DNA from: Alicycliphilus denitrificans K601
GTDB lineage: Bacteria; Pseudomonadota; Gammaproteobacteria; Burkholderiales; Burkholderiaceae_C
Direction: 5' to 3'
DNA length: 64,000 nucleotides
NCBI RefSeq assembly: GCF_000204645.1
Contig: NC_015422.1
Span: forward strand, 3,303,001 to 3,367,000
Shown here: one piece after another, positions 33,451 through 41,828 of the stretch
How positions within the stretch are numbered: the stretch's first letter is position 1
Layout of the letters: the number at the start of each line of letters is the position of its first letter
Program-made: the position numbers and the translations under genes
Notes under the pieces: generated by a model
Told to the model about the DNA's origin: nothing
Seen by the model: only the letters and a program-made list of their open reading frames with translations
Database searches by the model: none

Positions 33451-34932
33451 ATGAACGGATTGCGCCGCACCGCCCCGTGGCTGCTGGCCTGGCTGGTGCT
33501 GGCCGCAGCCGGCTGCGCATGGCTGGCGCGGCAGCGCCTGCAGCAGCTGCACGACGCCTTCGACACCGACGCGCGCATTGCCCACCGCGTGCTCAGCCAG
33601 CGCATGGTGCAGCACGAGGCCATCCTGGCCACGCTGGTACTGTTGCAGCCCGAAGGCCCAGCGGCCGGGCCCGTGCCCTGGAGCGCGCTCGCCCGCCCCT
33701 ACCCGCAGGTGCGCGAAGTGCTGCGCCACGACGATGCCGCGCAGGCCTGGCCCGCCGGCTGGCCGCAGGGCATGGATGCGGCGCTCGCACAGTCGCGCGC
33801 CAGCGGCCACGCCATGCTGGCCCGCAGCGACCTGGCCAGCGGCCAGCTCTACTTGGTGCAAGCCGGCTCGCCCGCCAGCTTTGCGCTGCACCTGGACCTG
33901 CACGCCACTGCATCGGCCGACGACTGGCCGCTGCCCTCCGGCAGCCCGGTGCGCGCTTGGTTCACGCTCGGCAGCCAGCACTACGAGATCCAGGGCGGCG
34001 CTGAGACCGCGGGACGCTGGCACTGGCACTGGCGGGCCGAGAAGACGCTGGCGGCCGCTAGCCAGCCCCTTGCGCTGCACATGCAGCAGACGGTGCGCGC
34101 CGACATGCTGCCCTGGGCCGCGATGCTCGGCTGGGTGGCAGGCAGTGCGGCCCTTCTCGCTGCCCTGCGCCAGCTGATGCGCCAGCGCGTGGCCCGCCGG
34201 CGCGCCGAGCAGCTGCTGCAGCTGGGCCAGGTGGCGCGGTTGAACACCCTGGGGGAACTCGCCGCCGGCATGGCGCACGAGCTCAACCAGCCGCTCACGG
34301 CGGTGCTTGCCAGCAGCCAGGCCGCGCAGCGCCTGCTGGCCGACGATGAACCCAACATGCCGCTGCTGCGCCAGGCCCTGGCGCAGGCGGTGGCGCAGGC
34401 GCGGCGCGCATCGGACGTGGTGACGCGGCTACGCCGCCTGGTCGAACGCCCGGACGCGGCGGCGCGCACCAGTGCCATCGACCTGCCCCAGGCCGCCGCC
34501 GACGCGCTGCACCTGCTCGAACCACAGCTTGCCGCCCACAAGGTGCAGGTGCACACGCAGTTCGCGCCCGGCCTTCCCGCCGCCAGCGCCGATGCGGTGG
34601 CGTTGCAGCAAATCCTGCACAACCTTCTGGCCAACGCGCTGCAGGCGATCGAGGCGATGCCCCTGGGCGAACACCAGATCTGGATCACGATCGCGCACCA
34701 GGGCGCGCAGCTGCTGCTCACGGTGCGCGACAGCGGCCCCGGCATCGCCCCCGACATGCTGCCCCGCCTGTTCATCCCTTTCGCCACCAACCGCGACCAC
34801 GGCCTGGGCCTGGGGTTGACGTTGAGCCAAAGCCTGGCCGAGACCATGGGCGGCAGCCTGCAGCTGCACGAGCCCGCCCCCGGCCCCGGTGCCTGTTTCG
34901 CCCTGCGCCTGCCGGTGCACGCCACGAGATGA
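33451..34932 (+). CDS. Sensor histidine kinase with periplasmic domain
   Basis: A 493-residue two-component kinase. One membrane helix (WLLAWLVLAAAGCAWLA) is followed by a periplasmic sensing domain (about 30-218) of CHASE-like or unknown type, a second helix (WAAMLGWVAGSAALLAAL), then the dimerisation domain with phospho-acceptor His276 in GMAHELNQPL, and an ATPase with N-box QILHNLLANALQAI, DSGPGI and the GLGLGLTLSQSLAETMGG region. The FixL/TodS-like H-box fits the FixJ-family partner. Its stop overlaps the regulator start by ATGA. Confidence 0.9.
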   Translation: MNGLRRTAPWLLAWLVLAAAGCAWLARQRLQQLHDAFDTDARIAHRVLSQRMVQHEAILATLVLLQPEGPAAGPVPWSALARPYPQVREVLRHDDAAQAWPAGWPQGMDAALAQSRASGHAMLARSDLASGQLYLVQAGSPASFALHLDLHATASADDWPLPSGSPVRAWFTLGSQHYEIQGGAETAGRWHWHWRAEKTLAAASQPLALHMQQTVRADMLPWAAMLGWVAGSAALLAALRQLMRQRVARRRAEQLLQLGQVARLNTLGELAAGMAHELNQPLTAVLASSQAAQRLLADDEPNMPLLRQALAQAVAQARRASDVVTRLRRLVERPDAAARTSAIDLPQAAADALHLLEPQLAAHKVQVHTQFAPGLPAASADAVALQQILHNLLANALQAIEAMPLGEHQIWITIAHQGAQLLLTVRDSGPGIAPDMLPRLFIPFATNRDHGLGLGLTLSQSLAETMGGSLQLHEPAPGPGACFALRLPVHATR

Positions 34933-35573
34933 CAGCCTCCAACGCAGACCTATCCCCGCTGATCCACCTAGTGGACGATGACGACGCAGTGCGCGGCAGC
35001 CTGGCGCTGCTCATCTCCACCATTGGCCTGCGCGTGCAGACCTGGGCCGATCCCCTGGCGTTTGCCGCGCGGTTCGACCGAGAAGGCATAGGCGCCATCG
35101 TGCTCGACGTGCGCATGCCCGGCATCGGCGGCCTGGCGCTGCTGGCGCAGCTCGTGGATCAGGGGGTGGACCACCCCATCGTCCTGCTGACCGGCCACGG
35201 CACGGTGGACATGTGCCGGCGCGCGTTCAAGGCCGGCGCGGCGGAGTTCCTGGAGAAGCCGGTGGACGACGAGCTGCTGCTGGAGACGCTGCAGGCGGCC
35301 GTGCGCCAGCATGTGCGCGCGCGCCTGCAGCGCCAGGCGGATCGCGACGCCGAGCAGCGTTTTGCCGAACTCTCCACGCGCGAGCGCCAGGTACTGGCGC
35401 TGATCGTGCAGGGCCTGTCGAACAAGGAAATGGCACGCGCACTGGAGCTTTCGCCACGCACCGTGGAGGTGCACCGCGCCAACCTGTTCGCCAAGCTGCA
35501 AGTACCAAGCCTGGCGCACCTCGTGCGCCGCTACGCCAGCCTGGCGGAAGTGGATGCACCGCCCACCGCGTAA
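34929..35573 (+). CDS. FixJ/NarL-family response regulator
   Basis: A 214-residue regulator. The receiver has the acidic pair in LVDDDDAV, phospho-acceptor Asp60 in IVLDVRMPG, Thr in LLTGHG and Lys in LEKPVDD. The LuxR-type HTH (about 148-205) is LSTRERQVLALIVQGLSNKEMARALELSPRTVEVHRANLFAKL. It is translationally coupled to the kinase and probably controls the HbpS-like gene that follows. Confidence 0.92.
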   Translation: MTASNADLSPLIHLVDDDDAVRGSLALLISTIGLRVQTWADPLAFAARFDREGIGAIVLDVRMPGIGGLALLAQLVDQGVDHPIVLLTGHGTVDMCRRAFKAGAAEFLEKPVDDELLLETLQAAVRQHVRARLQRQADRDAEQRFAELSTRERQVLALIVQGLSNKEMARALELSPRTVEVHRANLFAKLQVPSLAHLVRRYASLAEVDAPPTA

Positions 35574-35575
35574 AA

Positions 35576-35595
35576 CTACGTAACGCCCAGCGTAG
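35576..35595 (+). promoter_or_regulatory. Inverted repeat upstream of the HbpS-like gene
   Basis: CTACG (35576-35580) and CGTAG (35591-35595) are inverted with a 10-base spacer, 96 bases before the HbpS-like start and right after the response regulator stop. A regulator binding site is possible; the short arms make this weak. Confidence 0.3.
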
Positions 35596-35690
35596 CCATG
35601 CGAATGGTGCGCACGGGAGGCTTTTCCTACAGTGGCACCCATGTCCGCAGCGCCGCTGCGGCATCTGTCAACCTGCCGAAGAAAGCACCC

Positions 35691-36179
35691 ATGCAAGCCA
35701 AGACCATCGCCCTGCTCGCCACCGCCGCCATCGCCGGTGCCGCCAACGCCCAGGCCGTGCGCACCGAGAAAAACATGTCGCTGGAACTCGCCAGCCAGAT
35801 CGCCACGCACAGCATCGCCGCCTGCGCCGCCAACGGCTACGCGGTGGCGGCCACCGTGGTGGACCGCGCCGGCCAGGTGCGCGCGCAGCTGCGCGCCGAC
35901 AACGCCGGCCCCCACACCCTGGAGGCCAGCCGCCTGAAAGCCTACACGTCGGCATCGGCCAAGAACAGCACCAGCGCCATCATGGAAGGCTCGCAGAAGA
36001 ACCCCGGCGCGGCCAACCTGGGCCAGATCCCGGGCTACCTGCTGCTGGGCGGCGGCCTGCCGGTCAAGGCGGGCAACGAAGTGATCGGCGCCGTGGGCAT
36101 TGGCGGCGCCCCCGGCGGCCATCTGGATGAGCAGTGCGCCAAGGCGGCGATCGACCAGGTGCAGGAATTGCTCAGGTAA
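35691..36179 (+). CDS. Exported GlcG/HbpS-family protein
   Basis: A 162-residue protein of the DUF336 (GlcG/HbpS/PduO C-terminal) family, with a signal peptide MQAKTIALLATAAIAGAANAQ. The mature part has the family motifs SIAACAANGYAVAATVVDRAG, ASRLKAYTSASAKNSTSA and GGLPVKAGNEVIGAVGIGGAPGG. HbpS of Streptomyces is an extracellular haem-binding protein that works with a two-component system; the kinase and regulator directly upstream make a similar sensory role attractive, though haem binding is not visible in the sequence. Confidence 0.85.
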   Translation: MQAKTIALLATAAIAGAANAQAVRTEKNMSLELASQIATHSIAACAANGYAVAATVVDRAGQVRAQLRADNAGPHTLEASRLKAYTSASAKNSTSAIMEGSQKNPGAANLGQIPGYLLLGGGLPVKAGNEVIGAVGIGGAPGGHLDEQCAKAAIDQVQELLR

Positions 36180-36182
36180 CGG

Positions 36183-37043
36183 CTACGGCAACGCCCGTCG
36201 CATGGTGATGTGCGGTATGCCCGCTTCCTCGAACGGCTCGCCCTGCACCTCGAAGCCCGCGCGGCGGTAGAAGCCCTCGGCGCTGCGCTGGGCGTGAAGC
36301 GTCACTAGCGCGTCGCCGCGCGATCGCGCGGCATCCACCAGGGCATCGAGCACCATGCGGCCCCAGCGCTGGCCGCGCACCACGCGGTCCACGGCCATGC
36401 GGCCTATGCGCGCGTCGCCCGGGGCCTCGTACAGCAGGCGGCCCGTGGACACGGCCTGGCCCAGGCGGTTGTAGGCCACGGCGTGCACGGCCGTGGCGTC
36501 GTGCTCGTCGAGCTCGATCGTGGGGTCTATGCCCTGCTCCTGTACGAACACCGCCATGCGCAGCCGGGTGGCGTCGCGGCCCAGGGTGGCCCAGTCGCCC
36601 ACGCGCAGCTCGACCATCTCGCCGCCGGCCTCGAAGTGCTCGATCATGGCGCGCAGCTGGGGCGGCACGGCGCGCTTGGTCTGCGTGGCCGGATCAGCGA
36701 AGACGTAGACCAGCTCGATGGCGGCCAGCAGCCGCTCGCCCGCGAACACGCCGCACTCGAACACCAGGGAGGTGTTGCCCACGCGCGCGCAGCGCAGCCC
36801 CAAGTCCAGCAGGTCGTCCAGGCGCGCCGAGGCGTGGTACTCCACGCTGGCCTTCTTGAGGTACACCTCGCCGTCCAGGGCCTGCATGCCGGCCTCGTAG
36901 GGCAGCGCCAGCGCGCGCCAGTATTCGGTCATGGCACAGTCGGCATAGGTGAGGTAGTGGGCGTTGAAGACGATTTTCTGGATGTCCACCTCGGACCAGC
37001 GCACACGCAGGCGGTGGCAGCAGCGGAAGTCTTTTCGTTGCAT
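36183..37043 (-). CDS. YbgC-type thioesterase fused to GNAT acetyltransferase
   Basis: A 286-residue two-domain protein. Residues 1-135 form a hot-dog thioesterase of the YbgC/FadM type (RVRWSEVDIQKIVFNAHYLTYADCAMTEYW, with the catalytic Asp in the EVD position). Residues 140-286 form a GNAT acetyltransferase of the ElaA type (MAVFVQEQGIDPTIELDEHDATAVH, RIGRMAVDRVVRGQRWGRMVLDAL with the acetyl-CoA loop, FYRRAGFEVQGEPFEEAGIPHI). The combination would hydrolyse an acyl-CoA and transfer an acetyl group, but no common substrate is known to me. It is in the same direction as the esterase upstream. Confidence 0.85.
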   Translation of the reverse strand: MQRKDFRCCHRLRVRWSEVDIQKIVFNAHYLTYADCAMTEYWRALALPYEAGMQALDGEVYLKKASVEYHASARLDDLLDLGLRCARVGNTSLVFECGVFAGERLLAAIELVYVFADPATQTKRAVPPQLRAMIEHFEAGGEMVELRVGDWATLGRDATRLRMAVFVQEQGIDPTIELDEHDATAVHAVAYNRLGQAVSTGRLLYEAPGDARIGRMAVDRVVRGQRWGRMVLDALVDAARSRGDALVTLHAQRSAEGFYRRAGFEVQGEPFEEAGIPHITMRRALP

Positions 37044-37052
37044 GGCTTGTTT

Positions 37053-38036
37053 TCAGTCGATGAGAAAGGCGGCACGCAGGGCGTGCGCCGCGTCCTGGTG
37101 GGCCTGGCGCGCCTCGGGAATGGCGCGGCCCATCTTGATGAATTCGTGCGTGACGCCGCGGTAGATCTCCAGATCGACGGCCACGCCGGCGGCGCGCAAC
37201 TTGTCGCCGTACGCTACGCCCTCGTCCACCAGCGGGTCGCATTCGGCCAGGCCGATCCAGGCGGGGGCCACGCCGTCCACGTCGGGGGCGAGCAACGGGG
37301 CGAAGCGCCAGTCCTCGCGCTCGGCGCGGCTGGGGATGTACTGGTCGAAGAACCAGCCTATGGCCGCGCGGTCGAGCACCGGGCCGTAGGCGAACTCGGT
37401 GTGCGAGGGCGTGTCCTGGTGCGCCGTGGTTCCGGGATAGATCAGGAGCTGCAGCGCCAGCGGCAGGCCGACGTCGCGCGCCAGTATGGCGCTGACGGCC
37501 GCCAGCGTGCCGCCCGCGCTGTCGCCGCCCACGGCCAGCCGCGCCGGGTCTGCGCCCAGCCGGGCGGCGTTGGCGGCCACCCAGGCCAGCGCGTCCCAGG
37601 CGTCGTCGCTGGCGCGGGGGAACGGGTGCTCGGGCGCAAGCCGGTAGCCGAGCGACACCACCATGCAGCCGGCCAGGCGCGCAAGCTCGCGGCACAGCAC
37701 GTCGTGCGTGTCCACGCTGCCGACGGTGAAGCCCCCGCCGTGCAGGTACAGCAGCAGCGGCAGCGCGCGCCCGGCCCCGGGCGCGTACAGGCGCGCTGGC
37801 AGCGGCAGGCCATCTCGCGCAGGGATACGCAGGTCCTCCACGCGGGGCAGCGCGGCCTTCGGCACCTCCAGCACGCCGGCGCCCAGCTCATAGGCGGCGC
37901 GGGCCTCGGCGGGGGTCAGCGTGTGCAGGGGAGGACGGCCGGCGCGCGCCATGCGGTCGACGACGCTGCGCATCTGCGGCGTGAGCCGCGCATGGTGGGG
38001 CGAAGGGAGGGCGGAATCGGGGCCGGTCGTCGTCAA
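37053..38036 (-). CDS. Alpha/beta hydrolase of the HSL family
   Basis: A 327-residue carboxylesterase of the hormone-sensitive-lipase (family IV) group. The oxyanion motif HGGG lies at 99-102 and the nucleophile Ser173 in GDSAGG; the Asp of AECDPLVDEG and the His of GVTHEF complete the triad. LYLHGGGFTVGS and LAPEHPFP are typical. The start appears to be TTG at 38036, with AGGA eight bases upstream; no ATG lies close by. It precedes the thioesterase fusion by 9 bases. Confidence 0.9.
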   Translation of the reverse strand: MTTTGPDSALPSPHHARLTPQMRSVVDRMARAGRPPLHTLTPAEARAAYELGAGVLEVPKAALPRVEDLRIPARDGLPLPARLYAPGAGRALPLLLYLHGGGFTVGSVDTHDVLCRELARLAGCMVVSLGYRLAPEHPFPRASDDAWDALAWVAANAARLGADPARLAVGGDSAGGTLAAVSAILARDVGLPLALQLLIYPGTTAHQDTPSHTEFAYGPVLDRAAIGWFFDQYIPSRAEREDWRFAPLLAPDVDGVAPAWIGLAECDPLVDEGVAYGDKLRAAGVAVDLEIYRGVTHEFIKMGRAIPEARQAHQDAAHALRAAFLID

Positions 38037-38048
38037 TGGATGCGTCCT

Positions 38049-38924
38049 TTACTTGAAATGCACCTGCACCGGCCGCGCGCCGGGCAGGCCCACATAGGTG
38101 GCCGTGACGCCGAGCCCGGCGCGCGGCGGCAGCAGCGGCGAGAACGAACCCAGGCTGACCAGGTCGCCCGGCTGCAGGGTGATGTCCTCCTGCTGCAGCG
38201 CCTGCGCCAGCCAGACCACCGCATTGAGCGGCTGGCCCAGGATGTCGCTGCCCTTGCCGCTGGCCAGCAATTCGCCCTTGTCGTTGGTGAGCTGCACCTC
38301 CATGCGTTCGAGCGCGTCGAGCAGCGCGTAGCGCTCGCCGCGCGTGGCCGGCACGGCGATGGGCTGGCCCGCCACGCCCAGGCGCGCACCCACGTTGATC
38401 GCGGCCACGCCGGGGCCGTTGAGCTGCGGCGGCGCCTGCACGATCAGGTCGGGGAGCTCAATGAAGGGAATCACTTGGTCGATGTGCTGCAGCACCTCGT
38501 AGGGCGTGCGCGCGTGGTTGATGGCCGCGTCCTTCACGCGCACCAGCATGTCGGCCTCGTACAGCGGGCGGGCGCCGAAGGCGGCGGGCACGGCGGTGCC
38601 GCTTGGCTGGACCATGCCCTCGTAGAGCTTGCCCCAGACGGGCTTGTCGGTACGGAAGCGCTTTTGCACCGCTGGGTTGGTCAAGCCCGCCTTGTAGCCC
38701 ACCACCTTGCCCAGGCTGGAGGCCAGCAGCACGTTGAACTTGGCGCGCGTGCAGGCGCCGTCCGCGTCCGAAAGCGCTGGGAAATTGGGCGCGGGCGTCT
38801 TGGCCGAATAGTGCGAGGCAAGGACGCCCACCTCGCCGTCGCTCAGGCACTGGGCCTGTGCGCCCATGGCCAGCGCCAGTGCGAGGCCCGCACCCAGCGC
38901 GGTGAAAGATTGCTTCATGGTCAT
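38049..38924 (-). CDS. Exported 2-keto-4-pentenoate hydratase-like protein
   Basis: A 291-residue protein of the MhpD/fumarylacetoacetase-like fold, preceded by a signal peptide (MKQSFTALGAGLALALAMGAQAQ). Fold motifs include GYKAGLTNPAVQKRF, EADMLVRVKDAAIN, IPFIELPDLI, AAINVGARLGVAGQP and PLNAVVWLAQAL, and LQPGDLVSLGSFSP. Family members are normally cytoplasmic, so export is unusual. The ELPDL segment retains acidic residues, but I cannot confirm all metal ligands. AGGAGA before the ATG at 38924 supports the start. It precedes the esterase by 12 bases. Confidence 0.8.
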   Translation of the reverse strand: MTMKQSFTALGAGLALALAMGAQAQCLSDGEVGVLASHYSAKTPAPNFPALSDADGACTRAKFNVLLASSLGKVVGYKAGLTNPAVQKRFRTDKPVWGKLYEGMVQPSGTAVPAAFGARPLYEADMLVRVKDAAINHARTPYEVLQHIDQVIPFIELPDLIVQAPPQLNGPGVAAINVGARLGVAGQPIAVPATRGERYALLDALERMEVQLTNDKGELLASGKGSDILGQPLNAVVWLAQALQQEDITLQPGDLVSLGSFSPLLPPRAGLGVTATYVGLPGARPVQVHFK

Positions 38925-39019
38925 GCCGGTCTCCTTGTTGTGTCGTGGCGGCTGATCGTAATGGCGTCCGGCCGGCGCTGCACACAAGGCTCTCACCCAC
39001 CGGCCGGGCCGGCCCCGGC

Positions 39020-39853
39020 TCATACGTAGTCGCCCGCGTCGGAGCGCGCCTTCCAGTCGATGGGGTCCTGCTGCAGCACCATATCGATGTCCAGGCCCAG
39101 GGCCACGCCCACCTCGCCGGGGAAGGTCACGGCCAGCTCGCGCGCGCCCAGCCCCGCCTCGCGCGCGCGGGCGCGCCAGGCGGCCAGGTGCAGCACGCCG
39201 GCCAGGGGTTCGCAAACGTCGTTGTCGAACGGTGCTGGATGGTGGCGCAGCGCATCGACCACCACGTCTGGCAGCTGCCAGCGCCAGGCCAGGCCCGCGC
39301 TGACCTGCGCATAGCAGTAGCCCAGCAGGTGCTGCTCCAGCTTGGCGCGGCGCAGATCCAGCGGCCCCACCAGCGCGTTGACGGACTGCATGCGCGCTGC
39401 GTCGGCCATGTGCAGCGCAAGCTCGCCCACGCCATGCAGCAGCCCCGCCGTGTAGGCCGCGATCTGGTTGTGGTGCACCAGGCCCGCCAGCGCGCGCGCG
39501 AGCTTGGCCGTGTAGAGGCTGTAGCGCCAGAAATGCTGCAGGTTCACGCCCGGCACCGAGCGCGACGTGGTGCCCGGCGGGGCCGCGGCCACCAGCGTGC
39601 GCAGCCGGTCCACGCCCAGCAGGGCCAGCGCCTCGGGAATGCCGCTGACCTGGCGCTGCGCGGCAAAGGGGGCGGAGTTGGCTTCCTGCAGCAGCCGCGC
39701 GGCCAGCGCCGGGTCGGTGCCGAAGAGCTGGTTCAGCCGCCGCAGGCTCGGCTCGGCGCTGCCCAGCTCGTTCATCAGTAGTGCCACGGCGCGTGGCAGG
39801 CTGGGCAGCACGAAGGGCTGTTCCAGCAGTGCATTCAACTCCATCGATTGCAT
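39020..39853 (-). CDS. HDOD-domain protein
   Basis: A 277-residue protein with an HDOD domain (about 10-210): LPSLPRAVALLMNELGS, FGTDPALAARLLQEANSAPFAAQRQVSGIPEALALLGVDRLRTLV, and a diverged HD-like metal region LLHGVGELALHMA. HDOD proteins are signalling proteins related to HD phosphodiesterases but usually lack activity; here the HD pair is replaced by HG. The output is unknown. It stands alone between the hydratase-like gene and the IclR regulator. Confidence 0.85.
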   Translation of the reverse strand: MQSMELNALLEQPFVLPSLPRAVALLMNELGSAEPSLRRLNQLFGTDPALAARLLQEANSAPFAAQRQVSGIPEALALLGVDRLRTLVAAAPPGTTSRSVPGVNLQHFWRYSLYTAKLARALAGLVHHNQIAAYTAGLLHGVGELALHMADAARMQSVNALVGPLDLRRAKLEQHLLGYCYAQVSAGLAWRWQLPDVVVDALRHHPAPFDNDVCEPLAGVLHLAAWRARAREAGLGARELAVTFPGEVGVALGLDIDMVLQQDPIDWKARSDAGDYV

Positions 39854-39908
39854 TGCCCGGACAGGAAGGTGCGGGGATTATGTAACGATTGTTGCCGCCT
39901 GCAGCATC

Positions 39909-40619
39909 TCATCCGCCGAGCAGCCCGGTCAATGCCTGCGCCGAGCGCCGCAGCTCGTCGGCGAACGATGGCCGCACCCGCTGCTCCGGCGCGGTGAGCG
40001 TGAGCGCGCCCACCAGTTCCCGGGCTGCGTTCCATACCGGCGCGGATATGCCGACCAGCCCCGGGACGCGGTCTCCCGAGACCATGACGAATCCATCGCG
40101 CCGCACCTTGTCGTACATGCGGCCCTTGGCCCCCGCGAACGCCATGAGGACGCGCCCCCCCGCCCCCCGGTCCAGCGGTAGCAGATCCCCGGCGCGCACG
40201 TGGTCGCGCAGCAACTGGGGCGAATCGACGCGGTAGAGCACCAGGCGCTGATCACCCTGGCGGACGTGGAACGCCACGCTTTCCTGCGTGCGCTCCATCA
40301 GCGCGCGCATCTCGGGCATGACCAGGTCCTCGAGCGAGAACGATGCCGAATAGATCGACGCCAGGCGTGCCACCTCGGGGCCGAGGCTCCACTGGCCGTC
40401 CGCCGTCCGCTGCACCAGGCGTCCATGCGCAAGCGACGCCAGCAGGCGCAGCACGGTGCTCTTGTAAAGCCGTGTGCGCTCTGCCAGCTCCGTGACGCTC
40501 AGCGCCCTGTCTCCCGCCCGGAAGGCGGCAAGGACGGTGACCGCCTTGTCGACGGCGGCGGCGCCGCCTGGAGCGGCCTGTTCATCGGCGAGAGAGGTGG
40601 TTGCGGACTTCTTTGGCAT
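39909..40619 (-). CDS. IclR-family regulator of catabolic module A
   Basis: A 236-residue regulator. The N-terminal winged helix (about 20-85) is AVDKAVTVLAAFRAGDRALSVTELAERTRLYKSTVLRLLASLAHGRLVQRT, and the C-terminal GAF-like effector domain has LLPLDRGAGGRVLMAF and VPGLVGISAPVWNAARELVGALTL. It is divergent from the amidohydrolase-Bug-CoA-transferase operon, and the gap between them has a strong promoter with an overlapping inverted repeat. Confidence 0.92.
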   Translation of the reverse strand: MPKKSATTSLADEQAAPGGAAAVDKAVTVLAAFRAGDRALSVTELAERTRLYKSTVLRLLASLAHGRLVQRTADGQWSLGPEVARLASIYSASFSLEDLVMPEMRALMERTQESVAFHVRQGDQRLVLYRVDSPQLLRDHVRAGDLLPLDRGAGGRVLMAFAGAKGRMYDKVRRDGFVMVSGDRVPGLVGISAPVWNAARELVGALTLTAPEQRVRPSFADELRRSAQALTGLLGG

Positions 40620-40652
40620 GGCGCCGAGGGTAACGGGAAACCAGGGGCCCGA

Positions 40653-40722
40653 TTGACACGCCGGATCCTCACAACTACTATTGTTCTATCTTTTGAATTT
40701 TAGTTCTATAAGACAGAACAAA
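40653..40722 (+). promoter_or_regulatory. Promoter and operator of module A
   Basis: TTGACA (40653-40658) and TACTAT (40676-40681) are 17 bases apart. TTGTTCTATC starting at 40681 is an imperfect inverted repeat of GACAGAACAA, and GTTCT (40703-40707) pairs with AGAAC (40715-40719). The operator overlaps the expected start of transcription, so the IclR regulator probably represses from here. Confidence 0.6.
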
Positions 40723-40767
40723 ACATATTCGGCGCCAGGGCGCCGATCCCTCATCCCGGACACCACC

Positions 40768-41778
40768 ATGAGCAGCAATTACCTGGCCGTGCGTCCCGAT
40801 TGGCTTGCACTCGGGCAGGAAGAAATCCTGGAGCCGGACCTGCCGATCGTGGATGTCCATCACCACTTTTTCGATCGCCCGGGCTGGACCTATCTGGCCA
40901 GCGAATACCTGGCGGACGTGCGCTCGGGCCACAAGATCCACTCAACGGTCTATATGCAGGCCCAGACCCGGTACCGCCGGGAAGGGCCCGCCAACCTGCG
41001 CGCCGCCGGGGAGACCGAGTACGTCGCCCATGCCGCCGACTCCCTGGCAGCGACCGGCGTGAACGTCGCGGCGGGCATCGTCGGCCACGCCGATCTGCGC
41101 GCGGGGGCCCGGGTACGCGAGGTTCTGCAGGCACACATCGAGGCGGGGCGCGGGCGTTTCCGCGGCATCCGGCACCTCACGACCTGGGACGCGGACGCAT
41201 CGCTGGTCAATCCGCTGTCGGCGGTCCCCGCGCGGCTCATGCTTGACGGCGCCTACAGGGAGGGCGTGGCGCAGCTCGCGCCGCTGGGGCTGTCCTACGA
41301 CGCCTGGCTGTTCTTCCACCAGCTGCCCGAACTGCAGGACCTTGCCGAGGCCTTTCCCGACACCACGGTCGTCGTGAACCATTGCGGCGGCATCGTGCGC
41401 ATCGGCCCTTATGCGCAATGCCGGGACGAGGTCTTCAGGCAATGGGCCCGCGCCATGCGGGAACTGGCCCGGCTTCCGAACGTGTACGTCAAGCTGGGCG
41501 GGCTGGGCATGCGCATCAACGGCTTCGATTTCGAGAAATCCGAAACACCGCCCTCCTCGCAGCAACTGGCCGCCGCGTGGCGCCCATGGATGGAAACCTG
41601 CATCGAGGCTTTCGGCGCCGAGCGCTGCATGTTCGAGAGCAATTTCCCCGTGGACAAGGGCTCGTATTCCTACGCGACGCTCTGGAACGCCTTCAAACGC
41701 CTCACATCCGGCGCCAGCGCACAGGAAAGGCGGGCGCTGTTCGAAGGCACCGCGACGCGGGTCTACAGGATCGCCTGA
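40768..41778 (+). CDS. Amidohydrolase 2-family hydrolase
   Basis: A 336-residue metal-dependent TIM barrel of the amidohydrolase 2 group (PF04909-like), which includes lactonases and decarboxylases. The HxH metal motif is in IVDVHHHFFDR (31-33). Further conserved parts are GIRHLTTWD, VVNHCGGI with a metal-linked His, VYVKLGGLGMRI, and CMFESNFPVDKGSYSY with the terminal Asp. It probably opens a lactone or cyclic product for the CoA-transferase and lyase that follow. The start is the ATG at 40768; a longer frame upstream runs through the operator. Confidence 0.85.
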   Translation: MSSNYLAVRPDWLALGQEEILEPDLPIVDVHHHFFDRPGWTYLASEYLADVRSGHKIHSTVYMQAQTRYRREGPANLRAAGETEYVAHAADSLAATGVNVAAGIVGHADLRAGARVREVLQAHIEAGRGRFRGIRHLTTWDADASLVNPLSAVPARLMLDGAYREGVAQLAPLGLSYDAWLFFHQLPELQDLAEAFPDTTVVVNHCGGIVRIGPYAQCRDEVFRQWARAMRELARLPNVYVKLGGLGMRINGFDFEKSETPPSSQQLAAAWRPWMETCIEAFGAERCMFESNFPVDKGSYSYATLWNAFKRLTSGASAQERRALFEGTATRVYRIA

Positions 41779-41828
41779 AACGGCCCACCGGCCCACATTC
41801 TTTTTCATCTACTCAACGGAGACATTCC

